64,000 nucleotides of DNA from Streptomyces sp. NBS 14/10 (GTDB lineage Bacteria > Actinomycetota > Actinomycetes > Streptomycetales > Streptomycetaceae): the NCBI RefSeq assembly GCF_002224125.1, contig NZ_NCSM01000055.1:20641-84640 (forward strand). The letters run 5' to 3'. This document shows, in pieces, positions 16,064 through 25,017 of the stretch; within the stretch, counting starts at the first letter, position 1, and the number at the start of each line of letters is the position of its first letter. Below the pieces are notes generated by a model, which saw nothing but the letters and a program-made list of their open reading frames with translations, did no database searches and was not told the DNA's origin. A program made the position numbers and the translations under genes.

Positions 16064-17410
16064 ATGATCCAGGTCATGCGCGCGCGTCCCAACTCCCGGT
16101 CAGGCCAGCCCACATCCCGTCCCCCACGGTCCAACGCCACACGCCCCGACCTCGACCTCGACCCCGAGCAGGGGCTGCGGCCGCGGCCGCGGTCGCAGTC
16201 GCTCGCGACCGGTCAGCGGTCCCTGGGGGATCCGGCGATCCACTACTCCCTGTGGCCGCCGCTGATCAACGGCTGCCCGCGCACCTCCACCGACGCCGTC
16301 GCGTACCCGCTGGAGGTCGACTACGCGTACGACCGGGTGCCCGCCGACCTGTTCGGCCGCCCCGCCGCACACGGCCTCGAACGCTGGGCCCCGCTGCTCC
16401 CGCCGCTGGCCGCCCCCGGTCTCGGCGAGGGGAACACACCCCTGGTCCAACTGCCCGACGGCGTCTACGTCAAGGACGAGTCGCGCAACCCCACCTGGAG
16501 CCACAAGGACCGGCTCAACCGCGTCGCCGTCAGCGCCGCGAAGGCGAGCGGGGCGCGCGGCGTCGTGGTGGCCTCCTCCGGCAACCACGGCGCCGCGGCG
16601 GCGGCCTACGCGGCCCGCGCCGGGCTGCCGTGCGTGGTGATCGCCTCCCCGTCCGCCCCGCCCACCGTGGCCTCCTTCGTACGCGCCTACGGGGCGCTGG
16701 TGGTCACCGGGCCCCACGAGTCGTGGAAACCGCTGACGCGGCGGATCGTGGAGGAGTTCGGCTATCAGCCGGTCTCCAGCCTGACCAGCACCGCCCACAC
16801 CGGCCACCCCTTCGGCCCCGAGGGCTACAAGACCATCGCGTACGAGATCTTCCTGGACCTCGGTGAGACGCCCGAGGCGGTGTACGTGCCAACCGGCTAC
16901 GGCGAACTGCTCTTCGGCGTCTGGAAGGGCTTCCACGAGCTGACCCTGCTCGGCCTGGCCGACCGCACCCCGCGGCTGTACGCCTGCGAACCCGCCGCCG
17001 CGGGCGCGCTGGCCACCGCGATCCGCACCGGCCGCCCCGCCGCCCAGGTCCCGGTCGGGCCGACCGAGGCGTACGGGATCTCCTGCCCCGTGGGCGGCTA
17101 CCGCGGGGTGGTGGCCGTACGCGAGAGCCGCGGCGCGGCGCTGACCGTCACCGATGAGCAGATGGCCGCCGCCCGAGACGAACTCGCCGGCCAGGGCCTG
17201 TGGGTCGAGCTGTCCTCCGCGGCGGGGCTGGCCGGGCTGCGCGCCCGCCGGGAGGACCCCGCTCGTGCGGGCGACGCCTCGGGCCCCGTGGTGTGCGTCA
17301 CCACCTCCAGCGGCTTCAAGGACAGCGCCACCGCCACCCCCGCGCCCGAGCCGACCGTGCCCGCGGACTGGGACACCGTCGCCGCCGCGCTGCGCGGCCT
17401 TTCGGACTGA
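16064..17410 (+). CDS. Threonine-synthase-like PLP-dependent lyase
   Basis: 448 residues of fold-type II PLP enzymes. The cofactor Lys lies in WSHKDRLN (about residue 148), and the phosphate-binding loop is SSGNHGAAAAAYAARAG (about 169). A threonine synthase or diaminopropionate-lyase type activity is possible; the family includes several beta-replacing enzymes. ATG 16064 overlaps a TGATC repeat unit, and ATG 16076 is an alternative. The first ~45 residues are low-complexity and may be dispensable. No pathway partners adjoin it. Confidence 0.75.
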   Translation: MIQVMRARPNSRSGQPTSRPPRSNATRPDLDLDPEQGLRPRPRSQSLATGQRSLGDPAIHYSLWPPLINGCPRTSTDAVAYPLEVDYAYDRVPADLFGRPAAHGLERWAPLLPPLAAPGLGEGNTPLVQLPDGVYVKDESRNPTWSHKDRLNRVAVSAAKASGARGVVVASSGNHGAAAAAYAARAGLPCVVIASPSAPPTVASFVRAYGALVVTGPHESWKPLTRRIVEEFGYQPVSSLTSTAHTGHPFGPEGYKTIAYEIFLDLGETPEAVYVPTGYGELLFGVWKGFHELTLLGLADRTPRLYACEPAAAGALATAIRTGRPAAQVPVGPTEAYGISCPVGGYRGVVAVRESRGAALTVTDEQMAAARDELAGQGLWVELSSAAGLAGLRARREDPARAGDASGPVVCVTTSSGFKDSATATPAPEPTVPADWDTVAAALRGLSD

Positions 17411-17456
17411 CCGGCGGACCGGCTGACGGTCTGGCGGGCTCACCTGCTGACGGCCT

Positions 17457-18101
17457 CTACAGCGCGGCCAGGGCGGCGAGGATGTCGGCCGGTTCGGCGC
17501 GCGCCGTGTAGTCGGTGTCGACGAAGGCCCACCGGATCACCCCGTCGCGGTCGATGACGTACGTGGCGGGCAGTGGCAGGGTGCGCGGATGGCCGCCGTT
17601 GACGCGCTGGAGGTCGAAGCCGAACGTGTCGTAGACGGCGGCGAGGTCGTCGGGCAGGTCGAAGGCGAGCCGGTACTGCTTGGCGGTGTCCGAGCCGAGG
17701 TCGCTGAGCACGTCGAAGGCCAGCTCATGCTTCTCGGTCAGCGACAGGGACTCGTCGGGGACCTGCGGCGATACGGCCACCAGGCGCGCGCCCCGCGCGG
17801 TGATCTCGTCGTGGTGGCTCTGCAGGGCCCGCAGGGCGATGTTGCAGTACGGGCACCAGGCGCCGCGGTAGAAGGTGAGGACGACCGGGCCGTCGGCGAG
17901 CAGGCCGTCCAGGGTCACCGTCCGTCCGGTCGCCGCGGGCAGTTCGAAGCGGGGCGCCCGGTCCCCCACGGACAGGGCGCCGGCGGCCTGCCCGGAGTCG
18001 GCGAGCTCCTGACCGGCCCGCTCCATGATCTTCCGCGCCTCGGCGGGGATCTGCGGGTACCGGGCCTCGTAGAAGGCGCGCAGTTCGGCGTTGAGACTCA
18101 T
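17457..18101 (-). CDS. AhpC/TSA-type peroxiredoxin
   Basis: 214 residues with a thioredoxin fold. The FYRGAWCPYC motif (about 86-95) holds a peroxidatic Cys in a CxxC arrangement, as in AhpC/TSA-type proteins that reduce peroxides. GGAGGA precedes ATG 18101; a longer frame from 18125 lacks support. The upstream palindrome (18125-18148) matches one in front of the divergent TetR gene, so it is probably repressed by that regulator and induced by oxidant. Confidence 0.85.
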   Translation of the reverse strand: MSLNAELRAFYEARYPQIPAEARKIMERAGQELADSGQAAGALSVGDRAPRFELPAATGRTVTLDGLLADGPVVLTFYRGAWCPYCNIALRALQSHHDEITARGARLVAVSPQVPDESLSLTEKHELAFDVLSDLGSDTAKQYRLAFDLPDDLAAVYDTFGFDLQRVNGGHPRTLPLPATYVIDRDGVIRWAFVDTDYTARAEPADILAALAAL

Positions 18102-18124
18102 CGCGGCTGTTCCTCCGTCAGTCA

Positions 18125-18148
18125 ATCCTGGAATGACCGTTTCAAGAT
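18125..18148. promoter_or_regulatory. TetR operator in front of the peroxiredoxin gene
   Basis: atcctggaat-gacc-gtttcaagat is a 10-4-10 imperfect inverted repeat with the same right arm (TTTCAAGAT) as the site at 18189-18212. Confidence 0.65.
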
Positions 18149-18188
18149 AGCTGCGGGCGCGACCTCACGTCCATGGCCGGGCCGCGCT

Positions 18189-18212
18189 ATCTTGGAATTG
18201 TCATTTCAAGAT
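18189..18212. promoter_or_regulatory. TetR operator in front of the tetR gene
   Basis: atcttggaat-tgtc-atttcaagat is a 10-4-10 inverted repeat with one mismatch between arms. It lies 30 bp before the regulator ATG and 64 bp from the sister site, arguing for coordinate control of both genes. Confidence 0.7.
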
Positions 18213-18242
18213 GGCTGGATCACCACGGCAGGACGGGCGAAC

Positions 18243-18842
18243 ATGCCGGACATCAAGCACTTCGACCCCGATGCGGCACTGGCGACAGTGGTGCGGCTGT
18301 TCTGGCGGCAGGGCGTGGCCGCGACCGGGATCCAGGACGTGGTGACCGCGACCGGGCTCAACCGCTCCAGCCTGTACGCCACCTTCGGCGGTAAGCAGGA
18401 GCTGTACCGGACCGCGCTGCGCCGCTATGTGGAGCAGTGGTCCCAGCCGGCGTTCCGGAACCTCGCCGAGGACGGGCGCGGTCTGCCCGCCATCGCCGAG
18501 TTCTTCGGCGGGCTGATCGCGGTGCGGTGTGCGGGGGAGTACGCGCGGTGGGGCTGCATGGTCGCCAACGCGCACGCGGGCGCCGAGAGCACCGACCCCG
18601 ACGTACACGCCCTCCTGGACCGCCACCACCAGCAACTGCGGGACGCCATGCACACGGCGCTCACCGGCGCCGAGGCCCAGGGCCAGCTCGCCCCCGGCAC
18701 CGACCCCGGCGCCGCCGCCGACGTCCTGGCCCTGCTCGCGTACGGGGTGAACCTGCGCTCCCGCGCCGGAGCCGACGCCCAGGCCCTGGAGGCCACGGTG
18801 GCCACCGCCCTGGACGCCCTCGGCGCCCGGGCGGCGGCCTGA
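18243..18842 (+). CDS. TetR-family regulator of the peroxiredoxin
   Basis: 199 residues. The helix-turn-helix is in VVRLFWRQGVAATGIQDVV and GLNRSSLYATFGGKQELY (about 16-57). Two Cys, in the RCAGEYARWGCM region (about 94-104), sit where some TetR redox sensors have reactive Cys. Since it is divergent from a peroxiredoxin gene with shared operators, thiol-based sensing is a fair inference. Confidence 0.85.
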   Translation: MPDIKHFDPDAALATVVRLFWRQGVAATGIQDVVTATGLNRSSLYATFGGKQELYRTALRRYVEQWSQPAFRNLAEDGRGLPAIAEFFGGLIAVRCAGEYARWGCMVANAHAGAESTDPDVHALLDRHHQQLRDAMHTALTGAEAQGQLAPGTDPGAAADVLALLAYGVNLRSRAGADAQALEATVATALDALGARAAA

Positions 18843-18844
18843 CC

Positions 18845-19990
18845 TTACGGCTGACGGCCGGGCTCGGGCGCCAGCACGTCGGCGACCACGCAGCTGACGT
18901 TGTCGGGGCCGCCCGCGCCGTTGGCCAGGGCGATCAGCTCGCGCACCGCCTGCTCGGGGTCGCGGGCCGCGGTGAGGACGTGGCGTACGTCCTCGGTCGG
19001 CACGACGGAGGACAGCCCGTCGGAGCAGAGCAGATAGCGGTCCCCCGGCCGGGCGTCGTGCAGCCGTATGTCAGCCGCCCCTCCAGCACCTCCTGCCCCT
19101 CCCACCACTCCCGTTCCCGTCAGGGCGCGCAGCAGCAGCGAGCGCTGTGGATGGGAGGTGGCCTCCTCCGGGCTGAGGCGTCCTTCGTCGACCATCGACT
19201 GGACGAGGGTGTGGTCGTGGGTGATCTGAAAGAGCTCGCCGTCGCGCAGCAGATAGGCGCGGGAGTCGCCGATGTGCACCAGGGCGAGCCGGGAGCCGGT
19301 CCACAGCATCGCGGTGAGCGTCGTGCCCACCTCATGGGGCGCGGGGTCGGCTCCGGCGATATCGCGCACCGCCAGGCCCGCCCGCTCGACGGCGTCCTCC
19401 AGCGCGTTGAGCAGGTCGCCCGCCGGGACGCCCGCGCCGACGCCCTCGGCGTCCAGGCGTTTGAGCACTTGGACGGCGGCCTCCCCGGCCGGGGCCCCGC
19501 CCGTGCCGAAGCCGTCGGCGACGGCGAGCAGACGCGGTCCGGCGTAGGCGGTGTCCTGGTTGCTCTCGCGGACCAGTCCGGTGTCGGACAGCGCGGCGTA
19601 ACGGATGTCCAGGGGCTCGACGGTCGAAGACGTCGGAGACATGACGGGGTCCTTCCATGACAGATGGTCGATGAGGAAGGCGGCCAGGTCCCGCCGGGCG
19701 GCGGTCTCGGCCTCGGCACGGGCCCAGAAGGCCCGGACCTCGCGCGCCGCCGCGGCCGCGTCCGACTCGCAGAGGTCACAGACCTCGCCGATGCGGGCCA
19801 GCGGCATGCCCAGACGGCGCAACCAGGCCACCAGCCGGGCCCGTTCAAGCTGCTCGGGCGCGTAGAGCCGATAGCCGGTCACCGGGTCGACGCGGGCCGG
19901 GGCCAGCAGTCCCAGCTCGTCGTAGAGCCGCAGCGCCTTCGGCGACAGCCGGGACGCCTTCGCGAACGCCCCGATGGTCAGCAGCCCCAT
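18845..19990 (-). CDS. MerR-type DNA-binding domain fused to a PP2C phosphatase
   Basis: 381 residues in two domains. Residues ~1-110 are MerR-like (LTIGAFAKASRLSPKALRLY, then DPVTGYRLY). Residues ~128-378 are a PP2C Ser/Thr phosphatase: SNQD near the start, ADGFGTGG (canonically ADGMGG), GTTLTAML, HIGDSRAYLL, CSDGLS and GPDNVSCVV. The metal Asp residues are present, so catalysis is plausible. It could dephosphorylate a regulator or link Ser/Thr kinase signalling to promoter control. The effector of the MerR part is unknown. Its gene stop lies 3 nt from the convergent tetR stop. Confidence 0.88.
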   Translation of the reverse strand: MGLLTIGAFAKASRLSPKALRLYDELGLLAPARVDPVTGYRLYAPEQLERARLVAWLRRLGMPLARIGEVCDLCESDAAAAAREVRAFWARAEAETAARRDLAAFLIDHLSWKDPVMSPTSSTVEPLDIRYAALSDTGLVRESNQDTAYAGPRLLAVADGFGTGGAPAGEAAVQVLKRLDAEGVGAGVPAGDLLNALEDAVERAGLAVRDIAGADPAPHEVGTTLTAMLWTGSRLALVHIGDSRAYLLRDGELFQITHDHTLVQSMVDEGRLSPEEATSHPQRSLLLRALTGTGVVGGAGGAGGAADIRLHDARPGDRYLLCSDGLSSVVPTEDVRHVLTAARDPEQAVRELIALANGAGGPDNVSCVVADVLAPEPGRQP

Positions 19991-20160
19991 GTCCGCCCCT
20001 CCTCATCCCGGGCACCTCCCCCGGTCCCCCGATGCTGGGGCCTCCCCCAACGGCAAGGTCAAGGGCAGGGTCGAGGGCAAGGTCAACGCCCATCCGACGC
20101 CGGCCACCCGTCCGACGCTGGCCGCCCGCCCGGCGCTGCCCGTCGGCCGCTGCCCGTCGG

Positions 20161-20940
20161 CTATGGCGCGCCCGTGTCGACGAGCCGCCCGAGGGAGCCG
20201 GCCGCGGCGGTCAGATCGGCGCGGATCGCCTCTTCCCGCGGCCTGAGGTCCGTCTGTCTGCCGAGGACCGCGAGCGCCGCGGAGATCCGGCCCTCGGCGT
20301 CCCTGACCGGCACCGCGTACTCGGTGATGCCGTGCTCGAACTCCTCGTGCGCGGCGACCATCCCGCCCGGCCGGTCGCGGTCGTTGGCCGCGGTCAGCTC
20401 CTCGGCGGAGTGTGCGGCGCCCGGCCCGCCGACGCCGATCAGTTCGTAGCCCTCGAGCAGCGCCGCGATCTCGTCGCCGGAGTGGTCGAGCAGCAGCGCG
20501 CGGCCCGCCCCGGTGCACCAGCAGGGGGTGACCAGACCGGCCCTGGCCGGCCATGGCTCGGCCGCCGACTCCGAACGCAGCAGCCGGACGAGGACGCCGT
20601 CGCGCACCGAGAGCCGGGCGCCGGCGCCGTGTGCGATGGCCAGGCGGCGCAGGACCGGCCGGGACGCGCCCGGCAGGCCGTGGTTCAGGGCCCGGGCCAG
20701 TTCGTGGAACCCGGTGGCGACGCGGAGGGTGGAGTCCTCACGGCGCTCCAGAAAGCCCCGGTCGCACAGCTCCTGGGTCATCCGGGAGGCCTTGCTGGGG
20801 TCGATGCCGATCTCCTGGGCGAGCCGGGCGACATTGAACCCGGTGCGCCCGGAGGTCTCCCGCTCCAGCACCGCGTTGATGATCTGGAGGCCGGTGCGCA
20901 GCGAGGACGCCGCCTGGGCCTTCGGCGGGTTCGCTGTCAC
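20161..20940 (-). CDS. IclR-family regulator
   Basis: 259 residues, GTG start. The N-terminal winged helix (about 12-75) reads NAVLERETSGRTGFNVARLA then DPSKASRMTQEL; the C-terminal ligand domain follows (from about 95). IclR proteins usually control catabolic operons in response to small acids or amino-acid derivatives. It is divergent from the homoserine dehydrogenase/aldehyde dehydrogenase pair, its likely target. The 170 nt beyond its stop (19991-20160) hold only degenerate GGCAAGGTC-type repeats. Confidence 0.87.
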   Translation of the reverse strand: MTANPPKAQAASSLRTGLQIINAVLERETSGRTGFNVARLAQEIGIDPSKASRMTQELCDRGFLERREDSTLRVATGFHELARALNHGLPGASRPVLRRLAIAHGAGARLSVRDGVLVRLLRSESAAEPWPARAGLVTPCWCTGAGRALLLDHSGDEIAALLEGYELIGVGGPGAAHSAEELTAANDRDRPGGMVAAHEEFEHGITEYAVPVRDAEGRISAALAVLGRQTDLRPREEAIRADLTAAAGSLGRLVDTGAP

Positions 20941-20996
20941 GGCCTCACTTTAGCAACGCGATCCGCGGCGGCCGCAGGACAACCGCTCACGGGACG

Positions 20997-21092
20997 GTGC
21001 ACATCGGCAGCGCCGCCGAGCGCTTCGGCATGGCCGCGCTGACAGGCGCGGAGGTGACGCTGGGCGAGGTCACAATGCGAAGGAGACGCTGA
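20997..21092 (+). pseudogene. 3' remnant of a lost gene coupled to the homoserine dehydrogenase
   Basis: A 31-codon frame (GTG 20997 to TGA 21090-21092) reads HIGSAAERFGMAALTGAEV and ends in RRRR. Its TGA shares the A of the dehydrogenase ATG (TGATG), a translational-coupling junction normally seen between operon genes. The frame stays open upstream but has no plausible start before meeting the divergent iclR gene. It is probably the tail of a deleted upstream gene, or a very small coupled peptide. Confidence 0.35.
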
Positions 21093-22213
21093 TGACGCTG
21101 TTGAAGCAGATGACCCGGTACGACCTCGCCCTGATCGGCTTCGGTGGCGTCAACCGGGCGCTCGCCGAACTGATCGCCGAGCGCGGCGACGAGCTGTCCG
21201 AGGAGCTGGGCTTCGCCCTGCGCGTGGTCGCGATCACCGACCTGCGGGCCGGTTCGCTGGTGCGGACCGACGGCATCGACCTCGCTCCGCTGCTCGCGGC
21301 GGCGCCGGGGGAGCTCGACTTCTCCGGGATGGCGGGCGGCAGCGCCGATCCGCGCAACGAGTGGGTGATCCGGGAGGTGCCCGCCGACATCGTCGCCGAG
21401 GCCACGTTCACCAATCCGGCCGACGGCGAGCCCGCGCTGTCCCATGTGCGCTGGGCGCTGCGGGCGGGCAAGCACGTATGCACCACCAACAAGGGACCGG
21501 TCGCCCTGCACGGCCACGCGCTCAAGCGGCTCGCGGCCGAGCACGGCGTCAGCTTCGAGTTCGAGGGCACCGTGCTCAGCGGTACGCCCGTGCTGCGCAC
21601 CGCGGACCGGCTGCTCGCGGGCGCCCGGGTCACCGGCGTCGAGGGCATCATGAACGGCACCTCGAACTACATCCTCGGCCGGCTCGAAGAGGGCGTGGAC
21701 TTCACCGACGCCGTCAGGGAAGCCCAGGACGCGGGCTACGCCGAGGCCGACCCGACGGCGGACGTCGAGGGCTTCGACGTACAGCTGAAGGTCGCGATCC
21801 TGGCCCATGAGGTCCTGGGCGCCACGCTGTCCTGCGACGAGGTCGCCCGGGAGGGGATCTCGCGGCTCACCCCGGCGGATATGCGCGACGCCGCGGCCCG
21901 GGGGCTGCGGTGGAAGCTGATCGGCTCGGTCACCCGCCGCGAGGACGGAAGCGTCGACGCGCGCGTGGCGCCGGTCGCGCTGCCCCTCGAACACCCGCTG
22001 GCCTCGGTCGGCGGCCCGGTGAACGCCGTGGCCTTCCACACCGATCTGCTCGGCACCGTCACCGTCTCCGGCCCCGGCGCCGGGCGCACCGAGACGGCGT
22101 ACGCGCTGCTGTCGGACATCATCGCCATCCACGAACGGCACCACGCCACCCCCGCCGCTGACCTTGCTACTGCCGCCGCCGGGCGCGTCCTCCAGGAGGC
22201 ATTCCGTGACTGA
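21092..22213 (+). CDS. Homoserine dehydrogenase lacking the ACT regulatory domain
   Basis: 373 residues. The NAD(P)-binding loop GFGGVN is at 16-21, and the catalytic-site signature is TTNKGPVA (about 130-137) with the [13 protein letters not shown] homoserine-dehydrogenase motif (about 189-201). It interconverts L-homoserine and L-aspartate semialdehyde. Biosynthetic Streptomyces enzymes are ~430 residues with a C-terminal ACT domain for threonine inhibition; this one ends without it. Together with the aldehyde dehydrogenase next door, this suggests a catabolic role. GAAGGAGA precedes the ATG. Confidence 0.9.
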   Translation: MTLLKQMTRYDLALIGFGGVNRALAELIAERGDELSEELGFALRVVAITDLRAGSLVRTDGIDLAPLLAAAPGELDFSGMAGGSADPRNEWVIREVPADIVAEATFTNPADGEPALSHVRWALRAGKHVCTTNKGPVALHGHALKRLAAEHGVSFEFEGTVLSGTPVLRTADRLLAGARVTGVEGIMNGTSNYILGRLEEGVDFTDAVREAQDAGYAEADPTADVEGFDVQLKVAILAHEVLGATLSCDEVAREGISRLTPADMRDAAARGLRWKLIGSVTRREDGSVDARVAPVALPLEHPLASVGGPVNAVAFHTDLLGTVTVSGPGAGRTETAYALLSDIIAIHERHHATPAADLATAAAGRVLQEAFRD

Positions 22214-23627
22214 CACCACCCTCGCCGCCCTCCCGCGTGACAGCCAGGGCTTCGTCGCCGTGCACAACCCGTACACGGGCGAGGTCATCGGCTCGGTCTG
22301 CGCCACGACGGCGGAGTCGGTCGACGAGATCATGGCCCGCGCCCGCCGCGGGCGCGCCACCGCCCGGGCCCTCTCGCGGGCCGCCCGCGCCGCGGTGCTG
22401 GACCGCGCGGCCCGGCTGGTCGACGAACGCGCCGAGTCCTTCGCCCGGTTGATCGTGGCCGAGGCGGGCAAGACCATCGCCCAGGCCCGTAAGGAGGCCG
22501 CCCGAGCGGTCAACACCCTGGCCCTGTCGGCCGCCGAGGCCCGCCGTAACGCGGGCGAGGTGGTGCCCTTCGACGCGTACGAGGGATCCGAGGACCGCCA
22601 GGGCTGGTTCACCCGGGAGCCGCTGGGCATCATCGCGGCGATCACCCCGTACAACGACCCGCTCAACCTCGTCGCCCACAAGCTCGGCCCCGCCGTCGCG
22701 GGCGGCAACGCCGTCATCCTGAAACCCTCCGACCTCACCCCGCTGTCCGCGCTGCGGCTGGTCGACACCCTCGTCGAGGCCGGGCTGCCGGACGAGGTGA
22801 TCACCGTGGTCAACGGCGGTGCCGACGTCGGCGCCGCGATCGTCGCCGCCCCCGAGGTGCGCATGGTCTCGTTCACCGGCGGCTTCGCGACCGGGGAGGC
22901 CATCGCCCGCCAGGCCGGGCTGAAGAAGCTCGCCATGGACCTCGGCGGCAACGCGCCCGTCCTCGTCCTCGCCGACGCGGACCTCGACCTCGCCGTGGCG
23001 GCGTGTGTGTCCGGCGCGTTCTGGGCCGCGGGCCAGAACTGCATCGGCACCCAGCGCATCCTGATCGCCCAGGAGGTGTACGAGGAGTTCCGTACGGCCT
23101 TCGTCGCCAGGACGAGGGCGCTGCGCACCGGCGACCCCCGCGATGAGCACACGGACGTCGGCCCGATGATCACGCCCATGGCCGCCCGGGCCGCGAAGGC
23201 GAAGGCCGATGAGGCCATCGCGCGCGGCGCGGTGCTGCTGTGCGGCAATGACCTCGACGGCAGCCTCTACAGCCCCACGGTGCTCGAGGGCGTCCCGGCC
23301 GACAGCGCCCTGTGGCAGCAGGAGGCGTTCGCGCCGCTCGTCGCGCTGCAGCCGGTCGGCTCCTTCGAGGAGGCGGTGGCGCGCGCCAACGAGATCGACT
23401 TCAGCCTCCACGCGGGCGTCTTCACGGCCGGCCTGGACCATGCGATGGCGGCGGCGCGGCGGCTGGAGGCGGGCGGGGTGATGGTCAATGACTCCTCCGA
23501 CTACCGGTTCGACGCCATGCCGTTCGGCGGGTTCAAGTACGGCAGCATGGGCCGCGAGGGCGTGCGGTTCGCCTACGAGGACATGACGCAGCCGAAGGTC
23601 GTATGCGTCAACCTCGCGGGCGGCTGA
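22206..23627 (+). CDS. Aldehyde dehydrogenase, likely aspartate-semialdehyde or similar semialdehyde oxidising
   Basis: 473 residues, GTG start 8 nt inside the upstream gene with AGGAGG 6 nt before it. The catalytic Cys279 is in [11 protein letters not shown]. The usual general-base motif (E/x)LGG is here MDLGGNAP, with Asp in place of Glu, a variation that occurs in some semialdehyde dehydrogenases. The tight coupling to homoserine dehydrogenase suggests it oxidises that enzyme's product, aspartate semialdehyde, to aspartate (compare DoeC of ectoine breakdown). The substrate is inferred from context. Confidence 0.85.
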   Translation: MTDTTLAALPRDSQGFVAVHNPYTGEVIGSVCATTAESVDEIMARARRGRATARALSRAARAAVLDRAARLVDERAESFARLIVAEAGKTIAQARKEAARAVNTLALSAAEARRNAGEVVPFDAYEGSEDRQGWFTREPLGIIAAITPYNDPLNLVAHKLGPAVAGGNAVILKPSDLTPLSALRLVDTLVEAGLPDEVITVVNGGADVGAAIVAAPEVRMVSFTGGFATGEAIARQAGLKKLAMDLGGNAPVLVLADADLDLAVAACVSGAFWAAGQNCIGTQRILIAQEVYEEFRTAFVARTRALRTGDPRDEHTDVGPMITPMAARAAKAKADEAIARGAVLLCGNDLDGSLYSPTVLEGVPADSALWQQEAFAPLVALQPVGSFEEAVARANEIDFSLHAGVFTAGLDHAMAAARRLEAGGVMVNDSSDYRFDAMPFGGFKYGSMGREGVRFAYEDMTQPKVVCVNLAGG

Positions 23628-24060
23628 CCACGCGCGCGAGCGTCAGCGCCGTGACCGTATCGCGTACACCGGGCATCTGGGCGATCTGCTCCCAGATGCC
23701 CTGTACGCGTTCCAGGGACCTGGCCTCGATCCGCACCATCAGGTCGAACTCCCCGCTGAGCACATCGCAGATGACGACCTCCGGGATGCGCTTGAGCGCC
23801 GCCAGCACCTCGCCGCCGCGCAGCCGGTCCTCGCGGTAGACCAGGACCAGCGCCGAGGCGATGTCCTCGTCCTCGTGGCCGCCGCGCACCAGCGTGTAGC
23901 CGCGGATGTGCCCCTGCCGCTCCAGCCGGTCGATCCGCTGCCGTACGGCGTTCCGCGACAGGAGCACCCGCTGCCCGAGTTCGGCGTGCGACAGGCGGGC
24001 GTTGCGGGTGAGTTCGGCGATGATCTTCTCGTCGATCGCGTCCAGGGCCGGTCGGTCCAT
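23608..24060 (-). CDS. Lrp/AsnC-family regulator
   Basis: 150 residues: a winged-helix domain (about 5-50; [20 protein letters not shown] then [12 protein letters not shown]) and a RAM ligand domain (from about 65). Such proteins sense amino acids. It overlaps the end of the aldehyde dehydrogenase gene by 20 nt on the other strand. ATG 24060 was chosen over 24081 because family proteins start close to the helix-turn-helix. Upstream is a short tandem repeat of cacatggctctt (24077-24109). Confidence 0.87.
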   Translation of the reverse strand: MDRPALDAIDEKIIAELTRNARLSHAELGQRVLLSRNAVRQRIDRLERQGHIRGYTLVRGGHEDEDIASALVLVYREDRLRGGEVLAALKRIPEVVICDVLSGEFDLMVRIEARSLERVQGIWEQIAQMPGVRDTVTALTLARVVSRPRG

Positions 24061-24112
24061 CGCGGTATCCGTTCTCCACATGGCTCTTCACATGGCTCTT
24101 CACATGGCGACA

Positions 24113-24138
24113 CCCCGGCGGACTCGGGTCCGCCGGGG
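24113..24138 (-). terminator. Perfect 11-bp hairpin ending the permease-HAD-cyclase operon
   Basis: ccccggcggac (24113-24123) pairs with gtccgccgggg (24128-24138) around the tetraloop tcgg. It lies 26 nt beyond the cyclase stop in the direction of that transcript. It lacks a U-tract but is very stable. Confidence 0.75.
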
Positions 24139-24163
24139 CTCGGTGCGCCAGTCGTCAGAGCAA

Positions 24164-24973
24164 TCAGTCATTCATGTCGTTCGGGCACAGGGCGAAGACG
24201 CGGGCCGGGAACCCGGAGCCGCCCTGGGGCTTGGGCCAGGTGGCGACGATGAGCGCGCCCGCCTCCGGGACCTGGTCGAGGTTGGCCATCAGCTCTATCT
24301 GCCACCGGTCGCGGGTGAGGACATACCGCTCCAGGCTGAAGTCCCCCGCCGAGGTGGCCGACCCCGGGTCGGTGTCGGTCTGCTCATGGCCGATCGCGGT
24401 GACCCCCGCCTCCTCGAACAGATGGCGCAGGACCTCGGCGGACCAGCCGGGGGCGTGGCTGACCCCCGCCGCGTCCTTGTTGGCCATCGCGTCCCGGTCC
24501 GGCCAGCGCCGGCTCCAGCCCGTACGCAGCGCCACGAACGATCCGGCGGGGACGGCGCCGTGGCGCGCCTCCCAGGCCGCCACGTCGTCCAGGGTCGGGG
24601 TCGCGTCCGGATCGGCCGCCACCCGCTCGCTGATGTCGAGCACCACCAGCGGCAGGACCATCTCCTCCACCGGGATGTGGTCCAGCGTGCGCGCCCCGGC
24701 GACGAAGTGCACGGGCGGGTCGACGTGCGTGCCCCACTGGCCCACGATCGTGTACTGGTGGACGTTGAAGCCGTCCCCGCGGTCCATGTCGAAGACCATC
24801 TCGCGCCGCTCGTCCGGGAACGCCGGGAAGTGCGGCTGCCCGGGGTGGAAGGCGTGGGTGAGGTCCGTGTACGTCGCCTTCGCGGTCAGCTCACGGTAGG
24901 CCGACCACAGGCCGGGGGCGGCGGGAGAGGGGGTGCCGGGGGTGGTGGTGCGCTGCGGGCTGCTGTCGCTCAT
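24164..24973 (-). CDS. Cyclase-family metal-dependent hydrolase (kynurenine-formamidase-like)
   Basis: 269 residues of the PF04199 fold. The metal motif is clear: GTHVDPPVHF (about 81-90), the HxGTHxDxPxH-type signature of bacterial formamidases and isatin hydrolase, with a second cluster IGHEQTDTDPG (about 196-206). The family cleaves amides, N-formyl groups or lactams. It is last in a leftward operon after a permease and a phosphatase. The substrate is unknown; given the neighbours it may act on an amino-acid derivative. Confidence 0.85.
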   Translation of the reverse strand: MSDSSPQRTTTPGTPSPAAPGLWSAYRELTAKATYTDLTHAFHPGQPHFPAFPDERREMVFDMDRGDGFNVHQYTIVGQWGTHVDPPVHFVAGARTLDHIPVEEMVLPLVVLDISERVAADPDATPTLDDVAAWEARHGAVPAGSFVALRTGWSRRWPDRDAMANKDAAGVSHAPGWSAEVLRHLFEEAGVTAIGHEQTDTDPGSATSAGDFSLERYVLTRDRWQIELMANLDQVPEAGALIVATWPKPQGGSGFPARVFALCPNDMND

Positions 24974-25017
24974 GTGCTGGTTCTCTTTCGCGTCAGTGGT
25001 TCTATGTCAGTAGCTGT

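Noticed and set aside
24077..24109. Tandem cacatggctctt repeat as an Lrp operator
   Set aside because: Direct rather than inverted and within 50 nt of the start; recorded but no binding logic could be supported.
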